Positions 1 through 6,957 of a DNA stretch of 9,418 nucleotides are shown here, in pieces (within the stretch, counting starts at the first letter, position 1; each line of letters starts with the position of its first letter). The stretch lies in the NCBI GenBank assembly GCA_021152595.1, contig JAGKVC010000140.1, positions 1-9,418 on the forward strand, read 5' to 3'. A model generated the notes under the pieces. The model was not told the origin of the DNA. It worked only from the letters and a program-made list of their open reading frames with translations, and ran no database searches. This stretch comes from Clostridia bacterium (GTDB taxonomy: Bacteria; Bacillota; Clostridia; Oscillospirales; Ruminococcaceae). A program made the position numbers and the translations under genes.

Positions 1-1
1 G

Positions 2-547
2 ATCTGCTGCGTGCCGAACACGAACCCGCCGATCGATACGCAGGCGGACGTCGAGTTCATCCAGGACCAGGCCGCCCGCGCCGACCACTGCAACGTTTAC
101 GTCATCGGCTGCATCAGCAAAAACCGCGAGGGGAAAGAGCTCTCCGAAATGGGCTACCTCGCGCGGGCCGGCGTGATCGGGTTCAGCGACGACGGCTCCG
201 ACATTGAAAACGCAGAGCTTCTGCGTCGGGCGTTCGAGTACGCGCAAATGTTCAACCTTCCTATCATGTGCCACACAGAGGACCGGAACCTCACAAACCG
301 CGGCGTGATGAACGAGGGGATCGTCGCCACCCGTCTGGGCCTGCGCGGGATCCCGTCTCTGGCCGAGGACGTGATGACGGCCCGGGCGATCATGCTCGCC
401 GAATACACGCACGGGAAACTGCACCTGATGCACATTTCGACGTCCAAAGGGGTCGAGCTCATTCGTGAGGCGAAGAAAAACGGCGTGAACGTCACCGCCG
501 AAGTGACCCCGCACCACCTCACGCTGACCGAGGACCTGCTCGAATCG
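2..547 (+). CDS. pyrC: Dihydroorotase, internal fragment (both ends missing)
   Basis: Dihydroorotase closes carbamoyl-aspartate to dihydroorotate in pyrimidine synthesis. The frame is open from base 2, where it reads ICCVPNTNPP, so the GTG at 11 is an internal Val codon and not a start. Seen here are the family's PNTNPP segment, an IMCHTED segment carrying a metal-ligand-type His, LHLMHIST, and VTAEVTPHHLTLTEDLL. These correspond to the middle of a class I amidohydrolase-fold dihydroorotase. The N-terminal HxHxR metal motif lies beyond the window edge. The C-terminal half, including the catalytic Asp region, is absent: after EDLLES the frame runs into YbbR-type sequence. The DNA is G+C-rich with a strong preference for C or G in third positions, unlike everything downstream. 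The segment therefore probably comes from another genome, and Planctomycetes or Verrucomicrobia are guesses from general resemblance. As it stands it cannot make an active enzyme. Confidence 0.85.
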
Positions 548-1285
548 AAAACCTTTGATTCCAGCGAATACACCTTCATGGATGCAGAGGACAAACCGGT
601 CAACGGCGCCGCCTTTGAAACAAACGTCGGGCTTTTCTCTGTGACGATTCCGGTTGTATACTCTCGCACACTGCCGATCAGCGTTGAAATCGTCAATGTA
701 CCGGACGGCTTTGATGTTTCAACCATCTACAAGCGGCTGAGCATCGTCGGCAGCAGCAAGAACTACTCGCTCCCCGGATATGGCGAGGACAATATGCAGA
801 TCACCATTGAAACGCCGCATCTGGATTACAAGCAGTCGCTGGATGATCTCAACAGCTACAACACATATTCGATCGCACTGAGCGACCTGATTCCGGGCAA
901 AACGATCACGCGCTCTTTTCCTGCCGCTGAAGGCTTTGAAAGTCCGGATAATATCACATCGGTGACCTTCAAGCTCGATGATGCCGATCTGCAAACAGAG
1001 ACGCGGCTCATCAAAAACAGCGACATTGAGCTGCAAAACACAAATGACCGCTTCGCCTATGATCTGCGGTCTCCGGACGGCAACACGCAGGTCACGCTCT
1101 GCGGCACCGCGGAAGAGCTCGCTATGGTGGACAGCGATGATCTCAAGGCATATGTCAACCTGATCAACAAGACCGAAAAGGGCAATACGACGGTCAAGAT
1201 CAACGTCACGCTGCCGGATACGGTCAGCGGCGTCTGGGTACAGAAACCGCCTTCCCTCGCACTGAATATCAAAGCAGCAGAATAA
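548..1285 (+). CDS. YbbR/CdaR-type domain protein, C-terminal part
   Basis: YbbR-domain proteins are extracytoplasmic. In Firmicutes the best-known one, CdaR, is membrane-anchored and modulates the diadenylate cyclase CdaA. The visible part holds at least two YbbR-like units. One contains SVTIPVVYSRTLPISVEIVNVPDGFD. The last contains VTLCGTAEELAMVDSDDLKAYV followed by GNTTVKINVTLPD, the usual pattern of a 'G-x-x-E' turn, a D/A/Y strand and 'G-x-x-x-V-x-V'. The N-terminal membrane anchor and first repeats are missing because the frame enters directly from dihydroorotase sequence around 548. No Shine-Dalgarno site or start codon suits this part alone. No cdaA or glmM neighbour is visible, so the CdaR assignment stays at family level. 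Stop is TAA at 1283-1285, followed at once by a terminator. Base composition matches the downstream Ruminococcus-like DNA. Confidence 0.7.
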   Translation, partial: KTFDSSEYTFMDAEDKPVNGAAFETNVGLFSVTIPVVYSRTLPISVEIVNVPDGFDVSTIYKRLSIVGSSKNYSLPGYGEDNMQITIETPHLDYKQSLDDLNSYNTYSIALSDLIPGKTITRSFPAAEGFESPDNITSVTFKLDDADLQTETRLIKNSDIELQNTNDRFAYDLRSPDGNTQVTLCGTAEELAMVDSDDLKAYVNLINKTEKGNTTVKINVTLPDTVSGVWVQKPPSLALNIKAAE

Positions 1286-1289
1286 CACA

Positions 1290-1322
1290 AAACGGCACGC
1301 TCAAAAGCAGAGCGTGCCGTTT
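1290..1322. terminator. Bidirectional rho-independent terminator between convergent genes
   Basis: A perfect 13-bp stem (1290-1302 with 1310-1322) encloses a 7-nt loop. The top strand continues into a T-rich run (TGCATTTTCATTTT). The bottom strand reads CGTTTTGTGTTATT after the stem. It begins 5 bases after the YbbR stop and lies about 90 bases beyond the stop of the leftward LRR gene, so it can serve both. Confidence 0.88.
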
Positions 1323-1409
1323 GCATTTTCATTTTGATTCTGTCAGTCTGTGCTGTCCTGTGTTTATTTCATCCGTTTCAAGCCGGCAGGCGAAACATGC
1401 TGAACAGAG

Positions 1410-4400
1410 TCAATGAACAGTATCAGGAATGGTTCTCAGCCGGCTATCGAATAACGGCTTCGGTTCTGCCGACGGACTTGCCGGCGCATTCTTTTTGAGC
1501 AGCTTCTCCCATGCAGTGGGGGTATTGGAAAGCGTGTTCTTGACATAGTAGAGCAGGATTGTCTGCGCATCTTCAACAGTCACCGCATGATCGCCGTTGA
1601 CATCCGCAGCCGCCGTCTGCTGTTCGGTCAGACCGGTCGCCTTTCCTGCCATGCGCTTAACATAGGCATTCAGCGTAAGCTGTGCATCATCGACACTGAC
1701 ATCGCCGTCATTGTTGACGTCGCCGCGCAGATACGTCTGCTCCGCCGGTACGGTCTCGCTTGTTGTCACAGTTGTCTCTGATGTCTCCGTTACCGTCGTA
1801 ATCGTCGTTGCCTTTGTTGTGGATGTGGTCGCAGTTGTCGTTGTCGCCGCCTTCGTTGTGGATGTGGCTGCTGTTGTCGTTGTCGTCGCCTTTGTTGTGG
1901 ATGTGGTTGCAGTTGTTGTCGTCGCCTTTGTTGTGGATGTGGTCGCAGTCGTTGTTGTCGTCGCCTTTGTCGTGGATGTGGTTGCTGTGGTCGTAGTCGT
2001 CGCCTTTGTTGTGGATGTGGTCGCAGTCGTTGTTGTCGTCGCCTTTGTTGTGGATGTGGTCGCAGTTGTTGTTGTCGTCGCCTTTGTTGTGGATGTGGTT
2101 GCAGTCGTTTCATCAGTCTCTCCGGATGCATTGCCGTAATGCGCATAGAGCGTCTGATCCGCAGTACCGGTAAAGATGGAATCCTCCGTCACCCTGGATC
2201 CGCCGACCGGATCCGTGAACCAGCCGAGGAACTTTTTGCCGAGCTGATATGCCTTTTTCAGGGTACCGTAAGCCGCCCCCTCATAGACCATAATCTCATC
2301 GGATGCAGGCTTTCTGGCGGTTGTGCCTGTGGTGGACGATGTACGCACCGCGACCGTGGTTGTCATAACGGAAGGCTGCCCTGCCGAAATCTCATCGTCA
2401 TAAACGGAAAGGTCACCGTCAACAGGATCAAAGGATACATAATGATATCCGACCGGTTCCTGACGCATGTACAGCGCAAAATCGTGATCCGGCACAAGGT
2501 CCGTGCTGCTGTTTGCGCAGATGCCGCCCTGCGGTTCGGTGTAGAGGAATGATTTCAGCATTTTTCCTGCCGGAACATCCGCCTGTGCACTGACTGCTTC
2601 CGAAACAGACGCAGTTCTTGCTGCTTCTGCATAGGTTGAACCGGATTTCACGAGATAGTTTCCGTAGAAATTGTACGCCGAGTTATCTCCTTCTTTCTGG
2701 TAGATGTTCATGATGACGCTGTCAAGCGGATCTGCGGTACCGTCCTCGTCCCAATGTGCATAATAGGTCGTATCCTGATCGCCGTTAAAGTACGTGTAGC
2801 TATTTACGGAACCGTAGCTGTTGATCAATCTGTATGTTTCGATTTCCTCACCGCCGTCCGGTTTGGTAAACCAGCCGAGGAATTTGCGTGTGCCGTTATA
2901 GGCAGTCGGAACCTTGGAAAATGTGTTGCCCTTGATTACGGTCACTTCATTTTCTTTCAGTGTTTCGTTGCTTTTGTAAACTGCGGTACTCTTATAGCCC
3001 TTCCAGAAGAGCTGTCCGCCGTTTGCATCAAAGCAAACATGATAATACGGGACAAAGTCCGTCCGCGTATAGATCGCGTGATCCTCATTCGTCAGCAGCG
3101 GCTCATAGAGTGTAATCTGATCGCCGCCCTTTGCTTCCGTATAATAGCCACTGCCATAAACGGTTCCTTCCGGAATGACCGTACCGTCGGGGATCTTCGG
3201 AGAAGCGGTCGCAACACCGTAGCTGTTCCTGCCGTAGATCATCTCGTGATAGCTGGTGCAGTCCTCGCCGCGGTAATCATGGTATACGGTCACCTCGCCG
3301 GTCGTGCTGTTGACATTGTAAATACGCACCTTGGTTCCCTTCGGTGCTTCGGTCGTCCCTTCCGCATCCCAGTGTGCGTAGAGCTTCAGATCGCCCTTTT
3401 CCGTGTAGACAGTCCGGGCATCGACCTGTTCGCCGCCTTCCGGCTCTGTGAACCAGCCGAGGAATGCATGCGTTCCGTTTTCCGCATCCGGAAGCTGCCC
3501 GATTCTGTGTGCCTCCATTGCAGTCATTTCACAGCTCTTTGCAGGCGCAACATTGCCCTCATAATAGTTTGAATAGACATTCCAGAACAGCTCTCCCTCG
3601 CCTGCATCAAAGGAAATATAATGGCAGGGATAGATTTCTCTTCGGTAGTAGATATCGGTATTTCCGGGAATCTCCTCTTCGCTGTACCGGTCGATGATCA
3701 TGCCGCCTTCCTTTTCTGTATACCAGTCATAGGCGGCTGCTGTTCCGGGCGCAAATTCATCTGCATTGACTGTTCTGCGCGCTGTGGCAGCTATTGCATA
3801 ATTTTCCCAGATTTTTCCGTATGAAGCGCCCTTGCCGACTTTTCGGATCGTTGAGAGCGTCGGCGTGCCTTCTGTATTGGTCATGCTGTACATGCGGACG
3901 TAGTATGTATTGTCCGGTGCAGCCGTATCTTCCGCATCCCAGTGTGCATAAAGCGTCTGCTCCTTTTCACCGGAAATGACCGTATCGGCTGTGATCTGTT
4001 CGCCGCCCTCCGGAGCGGTAAACCAGCCGAGGAATGCTCTGTCGCCCCATTCCGCTTTCGGGAGCTGGATGCCTGCCTTGCCCTGCTCCGGACAAATGAT
4101 CTCATCCTCTGCAAGCGTTCTGTAATTGCCGCTGTAGGTTGTTTTCACATTCTGCCAGACCAGATTCCCCTCGCCTGCATCAAACCGCAGATAATGCACC
4201 GGAACCTCTTTGGTCATATAATAGACCGAATGCGGCTGGTCAGAAATAAGCCTTCCGTAACGGTCAATCTGCTCATAACCGTCCTCGGAACGGAACAAGC
4301 CCGTAACAGAAACGGTATCCTCCGGCATATCCTGCTTCTTTGCGCCTGCGGAGGAAGCATAATAATTCAGCAAAGCGGAATAAGTTTCGGTCGGGAGCAT

Positions 4401-5696
4401 TTCCCTCTGGTTCAGCAGGATTTTGACATGATCCTCGGTGATCTCAAATAATCTCACGAGAATTCGATCCTGCTGCGGTGTTGTAACGATAACCGGAGGC
4501 GCTGTGATAATGACCGGAGCCGCCGTAGTGGTCAGCGTCGTGGTGGTGGTCGCCGCGGTTGTCGTCGGCATTGTGGTGGATACCGCAGTCGTTGTGGTCA
4601 CCGGAACCGGACCGAGTGATTCAAATTCCAGCTCAAAGGCTTCTGCATATGCCTCTGCGGTCGAGCCTTCATATCCGCAGATCACGCCGTCGTAATAAGG
4701 CGTGTTGTTCAGTGTGTAATTGCAGATTGTGGAAAGATTCTTGTAAATCGAGCACTTCGGATTCAGAAACGTGATCTTTTCCAGTCTGGCACAGTTGTTG
4801 AACGTCAAATATGATACGGACTGACAGCCTTCCGGCACTGTGATCTCAGTCAAGCCCGAGCAGTTCTGAAACACGCTGTCGTCCAGCGTCTTGCACTTCG
4901 ACGGGATTTCGATCGTTTTCAATCCGGTGCAGTCTCTGAACATCTCCCTGTTGAGGAATTCCAGATTATCCGGAAGTGCAATGGTTTCCAGCGCTTTGCA
5001 CCCAACGAAGACTGCTCCGCCCTGCAAATCTGCGCCGTTCTCAATCTCAACATCCGTCAAAGATGTGCAGTTTGCAAATGCGTCGGCGCCCACTTTCATT
5101 TTGGAAGAAATATGAGCAGATTTCAGAGAAGAACAACCCTCAAAGCAGCTCCAGCCGAGCTTCGTGACACTCTCCGGCATGCTGATTTCCTCAAGACCTT
5201 CACAGTGATAGAATGCTCTGTACGGGATCTCCTTCAGCTTTTTGGAGAGCTTCACGGTTTTGAGTGCCTTGCAGCCGCTGAATACAGAATCTCCGATTGC
5301 TGTGACAGAATCCGGAATCTCGATCTGTTCCAGCTTTTCGCAGCCGCTGAAGATATTGTTACCGATATTCCGCAGCGTTTTCGGCAGTTTCACAGAGGTG
5401 ATATTTGATCCGTGGAATCCGTATCCCGACCATGAAAGCGCATCATATGTCAGGCTGATGACCGGCAGTCCGTCGATCTTCTCCGGAACTGTGACCTCAG
5501 TCTCCTCGCCGATGTACCGCATGATCTCGACATAGGTCTCATATTTCCGGATCTTGAACCCCTCGTACTCTTCCTCCGTGTAATCTGCCGCTGATGCACT
5601 CAGCACAAATCCCGGGGATGCAGGCAGTGCCGCCGCTGTGCCTGTCAGCAGCAGACAAGCAGCCTGCATGAATGCGAGCTTTCGTAGTCCTTTCAT
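1410..5696 (-). CDS. Secreted LRR / Listeria-Bacteroides-repeat protein with C-terminal dockerin
   Basis: A 1428-aa exported protein. The start at 5696 (MKGLRKL...) is chosen because GAGGAG lies 9 bases upstream; the longer in-frame ATG at 5717 would bury that site. Residues 1-37 form a signal peptide: K/R-rich start, hydrophobic CLLLTGTAAAL, and cleavage near ASA-AD. About 65-361 are BspA-type LRRs with repeating 'F..C..L..I.IP..V..I' units, ending in a GYEGSTAEAYAE cap. A Thr/Pro linker (364-408) follows. Next come four ~180-aa modules, each with a divergent YTExxGG half and a canonical FLGWFTxPxGGE...LYAHWD half (Flg_new type). A 13-aa Thr-rich tandem repeat spans 1199-1301. A type I dockerin (1322-1391) has two calcium loops, DVNNDGDVSVDD and DVNGDHAVTVED. 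There is no LPXTG anchor, so attachment through a cohesin is inferred. LRRs and B-type repeats suggest binding or adhesion; no catalytic domain is visible. Confidence 0.93.
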   Translation of the reverse strand: MKGLRKLAFMQAACLLLTGTAAALPASPGFVLSASAADYTEEEYEGFKIRKYETYVEIMRYIGEETEVTVPEKIDGLPVISLTYDALSWSGYGFHGSNITSVKLPKTLRNIGNNIFSGCEKLEQIEIPDSVTAIGDSVFSGCKALKTVKLSKKLKEIPYRAFYHCEGLEEISMPESVTKLGWSCFEGCSSLKSAHISSKMKVGADAFANCTSLTDVEIENGADLQGGAVFVGCKALETIALPDNLEFLNREMFRDCTGLKTIEIPSKCKTLDDSVFQNCSGLTEITVPEGCQSVSYLTFNNCARLEKITFLNPKCSIYKNLSTICNYTLNNTPYYDGVICGYEGSTAEAYAEAFELEFESLGPVPVTTTTAVSTTMPTTTAATTTTTLTTTAAPVIITAPPVIVTTPQQDRILVRLFEITEDHVKILLNQREMLPTETYSALLNYYASSAGAKKQDMPEDTVSVTGLFRSEDGYEQIDRYGRLISDQPHSVYYMTKEVPVHYLRFDAGEGNLVWQNVKTTYSGNYRTLAEDEIICPEQGKAGIQLPKAEWGDRAFLGWFTAPEGGEQITADTVISGEKEQTLYAHWDAEDTAAPDNTYYVRMYSMTNTEGTPTLSTIRKVGKGASYGKIWENYAIAATARRTVNADEFAPGTAAAYDWYTEKEGGMIIDRYSEEEIPGNTDIYYRREIYPCHYISFDAGEGELFWNVYSNYYEGNVAPAKSCEMTAMEAHRIGQLPDAENGTHAFLGWFTEPEGGEQVDARTVYTEKGDLKLYAHWDAEGTTEAPKGTKVRIYNVNSTTGEVTVYHDYRGEDCTSYHEMIYGRNSYGVATASPKIPDGTVIPEGTVYGSGYYTEAKGGDQITLYEPLLTNEDHAIYTRTDFVPYYHVCFDANGGQLFWKGYKSTAVYKSNETLKENEVTVIKGNTFSKVPTAYNGTRKFLGWFTKPDGGEEIETYRLINSYGSVNSYTYFNGDQDTTYYAHWDEDGTADPLDSVIMNIYQKEGDNSAYNFYGNYLVKSGSTYAEAARTASVSEAVSAQADVPAGKMLKSFLYTEPQGGICANSSTDLVPDHDFALYMRQEPVGYHYVSFDPVDGDLSVYDDEISAGQPSVMTTTVAVRTSSTTGTTARKPASDEIMVYEGAAYGTLKKAYQLGKKFLGWFTDPVGGSRVTEDSIFTGTADQTLYAHYGNASGETDETTATTSTTKATTTTTATTSTTKATTTTTATTSTTKATTTTTATTSTTKATTTTTATTSTTKATTTTATTSTTKATTTTTAATSTTKAATTTTATTSTTKATTITTVTETSETTVTTSETVPAEQTYLRGDVNNDGDVSVDDAQLTLNAYVKRMAGKATGLTEQQTAAADVNGDHAVTVEDAQTILLYYVKNTLSNTPTAWEKLLKKNAPASPSAEPKPLFDSRLRTIPDTVH
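1794..2102 (-). repeat. 39-bp (13-aa) Thr-rich tandem repeat, 8 copies
   Basis: Eight tandem units of the ATTSTTKATTTTT type lie inside the LRR/dockerin gene, directly before the dockerin. Unit 5 has lost one codon (12 aa). Units 7 and 8 carry substitutions (AATSTTKAATTTT and ATTSTTKATTITT). Synonymous differences between copies (ACA/ACG/ACT/ACC) show that the array is not freshly expanded. The protein segment is a probable flexible, possibly glycosylated linker separating the binding modules from the dockerin. Confidence 0.92.
2133..4466 (-). repeat. Four tandem ~180-aa modules, each a pair of Listeria-Bacteroides-type repeats
   Basis: The modules lie within the LRR/dockerin gene at about 4466-3936, 3902-3366, 3332-2748 and 2717-2133. 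Each opens with an RxYxxxx strand, then a divergent repeat half (such as DWYTEKEGGMIIDRY or GYYTEAKGGDQITLY). A Y-H-Y-x-x-FDAGEG-x-L-x-W segment follows, and the module closes with FLGWFTxPxGG...LYAHW. At DNA level the FLGWF codons are nearly identical in all four (CAGCCGAGGAA on the top strand near 2221, 2872, 3454 and 4024). Module 4 is the most diverged. It has lost the Trp after FDPVDGDL, gained a Ser/Thr insert and ends YAHYG. Confidence 0.85.
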
Positions 5697-5705
5697 TTGC
5701 AACAA

Positions 5706-5711
5706 CTCCTC
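5706..5711 (-). promoter_or_regulatory. Ribosome binding site deciding the LRR gene start
   Basis: GAGGAG on the bottom strand, 9 bases before the ATG at 5696-5694. It falls inside the extension that would be coding if translation began at the ATG at 5717, which favours the shorter protein with a proper signal-peptide N-terminus. Confidence 0.8.
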
Positions 5712-5742
5712 AATCATGATTCAGCTTTCAGCTGTTAAAAAT

Positions 5743-5771
5743 ATTATAATAGTATTTCAGCCAAAATGCAA
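5743..5771 (-). promoter_or_regulatory. Sigma-A promoter of the LRR/dockerin gene
   Basis: Bottom strand: -35 TTGCAT (5771-5766), 17-bp spacer, perfect -10 TATAAT (5748-5743). The expected transcription start is near 5736, giving a leader of about 40 bases before the ATG at 5696. Confidence 0.75.
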
Positions 5772-5941
5772 GAAAAACAGCGCATCCTTGGCGATTCAGA
5801 CAAATTCCGCGCGGATTATACTGTTTTTCTTCATGTTTATGAAGTTTTTCTTACTTACGGGGATCATATTCCCAGTGGGGCTTGCAGACAGCATCCTCAT
5901 CATGAATCAAGCCGCCGGAGATACTGATTCTGCAAACAGAA

Positions 5942-5971
5942 AACGCCCCGAAGCATGTCCTTCGGGGCGTT
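5942..5971 (-). terminator. Strong hairpin, probable leftward terminator
   Basis: A perfect 12-bp stem (5942-5953 with 5960-5971) with a 6-nt loop. On the bottom strand it continues as TTTTCTGTTTG, a usable U-tract. On the top strand it continues as GTATTC, a poor one. The nearest leftward gene ends at 6269, so this hairpin would give that gene a 3' untranslated region of about 300 bases unless another short transcript lies between. Confidence 0.7.
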
Positions 5972-6268
5972 GTATTCTGAATAAAGCGAAGATCGAAAAA
6001 TCAGCGCTTGGATAAGTTAGAGCACCGTACTTTTGACGTTTTTACGATACTTTTCGTAACAAGTGAGTGCTATAGGAGTCCTATTCAGCAGTTCTTAGCA
6101 TAACTCAGCAAGTCGATTGACAGTACACATAATCAACTGACAGCATCCATATAACAATTACACTTACAAGGTGTCTCTATAAGGAGAACCACAGTCGTTT
6201 TTCTGATTTATACGGACTTCTCATTGTAAAAACCAATGGTGCGACCACTTTTATTCAAAATAGTAATA
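5972..6268. other. Non-coding stretch, no gene recognised
   Basis: No frame here combines a start codon with a Shine-Dalgarno site and recognisable protein sequence. Only small symmetries are visible: a 6-bp stem TTACGA/TCGTAA (6042-6059), the near-palindrome ATAGGAGTCCTAT near 6072-6084, and two TGACAG words near 6118 and 6138. The sequence just after the stop of the 6269-6802 gene makes only a weak hairpin. I cannot assign a function. Confidence 0.5.
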
Positions 6269-6802
6269 TTATCTTCCTGATTGCGCACCATAGAATGCTC
6301 CAAAAGCTGCGGCATCTTCCATCTCCTGACGGTGAATATCCTCTTCCAGCAGATTAAGAGCTTCTTTCATGCTGTCAGCACGACCGCTGTTTACATACTC
6401 AGCGATCTTATGAATACAGCTCGAAGTTCTATATTTATCGTGCAGCCATGCCAGATTCGGATTTTGCTGTAATCCCTTGTATTGATTGTTGAGCGCATCA
6501 ATCCGCTGTTGCTCGCCTTTCAATTTTTTGAGATGCATGGCATAGATAAAAATGATAAAGCCAGTTATGAGCAAGCCTAGTAGATCACCGGCTTTGAATT
6601 TTTCTCCGGTTATGATTGCTATAATTGCAAAAACAAGAATAATTGCTGCAATAATAGCAACCACCTTCATTCCGCCCCAAAATTTCTTTTGCTTTTCGAT
6701 CTGCACTTCAATGCTGCCAATCTCATCTTCTATCTTCTGCATCTGCTGTGCAATAGGCATAGCACTGTTTAGATTCTGAATAAGCTGTTCTTTTTCGTTC
6801 AT
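6269..6802 (-). CDS. Two-helix membrane protein with coiled coils, function unknown
   Basis: A 177-aa protein that I do not recognise as a named family. Residues 1-40 are a charged, heptad-like helix (QQMQKIEDEIGSIEVQIEK), probably a coiled coil. Two hydrophobic segments follow at about 43-65 (VVAIIAAIILVFAIIAIIT) and 72-90 (DLLGLLITGFIIFIYAMHL), joined by a short GEKFK turn that suggests a hairpin with both ends on one side. After a basic KKLKGEQQR stretch, the soluble part contains HDKYRTSSCIHKIAEYV and GRADSMKEALNLLEEDIHR. From memory, a Tyr/GRADS/KEAL pattern recurs at the ends of several uncharacterised Firmicutes proteins. The ending is Ala/Gly-rich. The start at 6802 is supported by AAGGAG 7 bases upstream. 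It is divergent from the HTH gene across a shared promoter region, so that regulator may control it; this is inference. Confidence 0.8.
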   Translation of the reverse strand: MNEKEQLIQNLNSAMPIAQQMQKIEDEIGSIEVQIEKQKKFWGGMKVVAIIAAIILVFAIIAIITGEKFKAGDLLGLLITGFIIFIYAMHLKKLKGEQQRIDALNNQYKGLQQNPNLAWLHDKYRTSSCIHKIAEYVNSGRADSMKEALNLLEEDIHRQEMEDAAAFGAFYGAQSGR

Positions 6803-6871
6803 GGTAATTCTCCTTTTTATAATAGTATTTTTACAAATTGAGATTTGATAGGATAGTCGCTAACAATCATT

Positions 6872-6900
6872 ATTATAGCACAAATTAGAATAGCTGTCAA
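6872..6900 (-). promoter_or_regulatory. Consensus sigma-A promoter of the membrane-protein gene
   Basis: Bottom strand: TTGACA (6900-6895), 17-bp spacer, TATAAT (6877-6872), a full match to the consensus in both boxes and spacing. Transcription should start near 6865, leaving about 60 bases of A+T-rich leader that contains the word ATACTATTAT before the ribosome binding site. Confidence 0.88.
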
Positions 6901-6909
6901 TAGATACAA

Positions 6910-6925
6910 CTGAAAGAAGTTTCAG
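6910..6925. promoter_or_regulatory. Palindrome between divergent promoters, candidate operator
   Basis: CTGAAA-GAAG-TTTCAG, a perfect 6-bp dyad with a 4-base centre. It lies between the leftward -35 box (6895-6900) and the rightward -35 region (6927-6934). The size and position suit a dimeric HTH repressor, and the gene on the right encodes one. Binding is inferred. Confidence 0.45.
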
Positions 6926-6928
6926 CTT

Positions 6929-6957
6929 TTGAATCTTTCTGTGATGCTATATAATAA
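6929..6957 (+). promoter_or_regulatory. Probable promoter of the HTH regulator gene
   Basis: TTGAAT (6929-6934) precedes TATAAT (6950-6955) by 15 bp, or TAATAA (6952-6957) by 17 bp. Spacing or match is suboptimal either way, so it should be weaker than the divergent leftward promoter. The expected start near 6962 leaves a leader of about 20 bases. Confidence 0.55.

Noticed and set aside
2..1285. A genuine bifunctional dihydroorotase-YbbR fusion protein
   Set aside because: Both partners are incomplete at the join, base composition shifts there, and the functions are unrelated and in different compartments. A chimera explains this better.
154..1288. Two long bottom-strand open frames (154-726 and 719-1288)
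   Set aside because: They are antisense shadows of the dihydroorotase and YbbR frames. Their translations are Arg/Ser/Ile-rich and match no family I know, and neither has a convincing ribosome binding site.
1794..2102. CRISPR-like array
   Set aside because: The 39-bp units are contiguous with no unique spacers and translate as a regular Thr-rich linker.
1711..2139. Top-strand frame encoding a Val-rich repetitive protein
   Set aside because: It is the antisense of the Thr-rich tandem repeat. Thr codons read backwards give GTN-type Val codons, so the apparent repeat protein is an artefact.
2754..3572. Long top-strand frame of about 270 codons
   Set aside because: It lies opposite the four-module region of the LRR/dockerin gene, has no Shine-Dalgarno site or recognisable domain, and repeats only because the modules beneath it repeat.
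5833..6015. Possible small membrane peptide (MFMKFFLLTGIIFPVG...) on the top strand
   Set aside because: It has no ribosome binding site, no promoter of normal spacing upstream, and the frame runs straight through the strong hairpin at 5942-5971.
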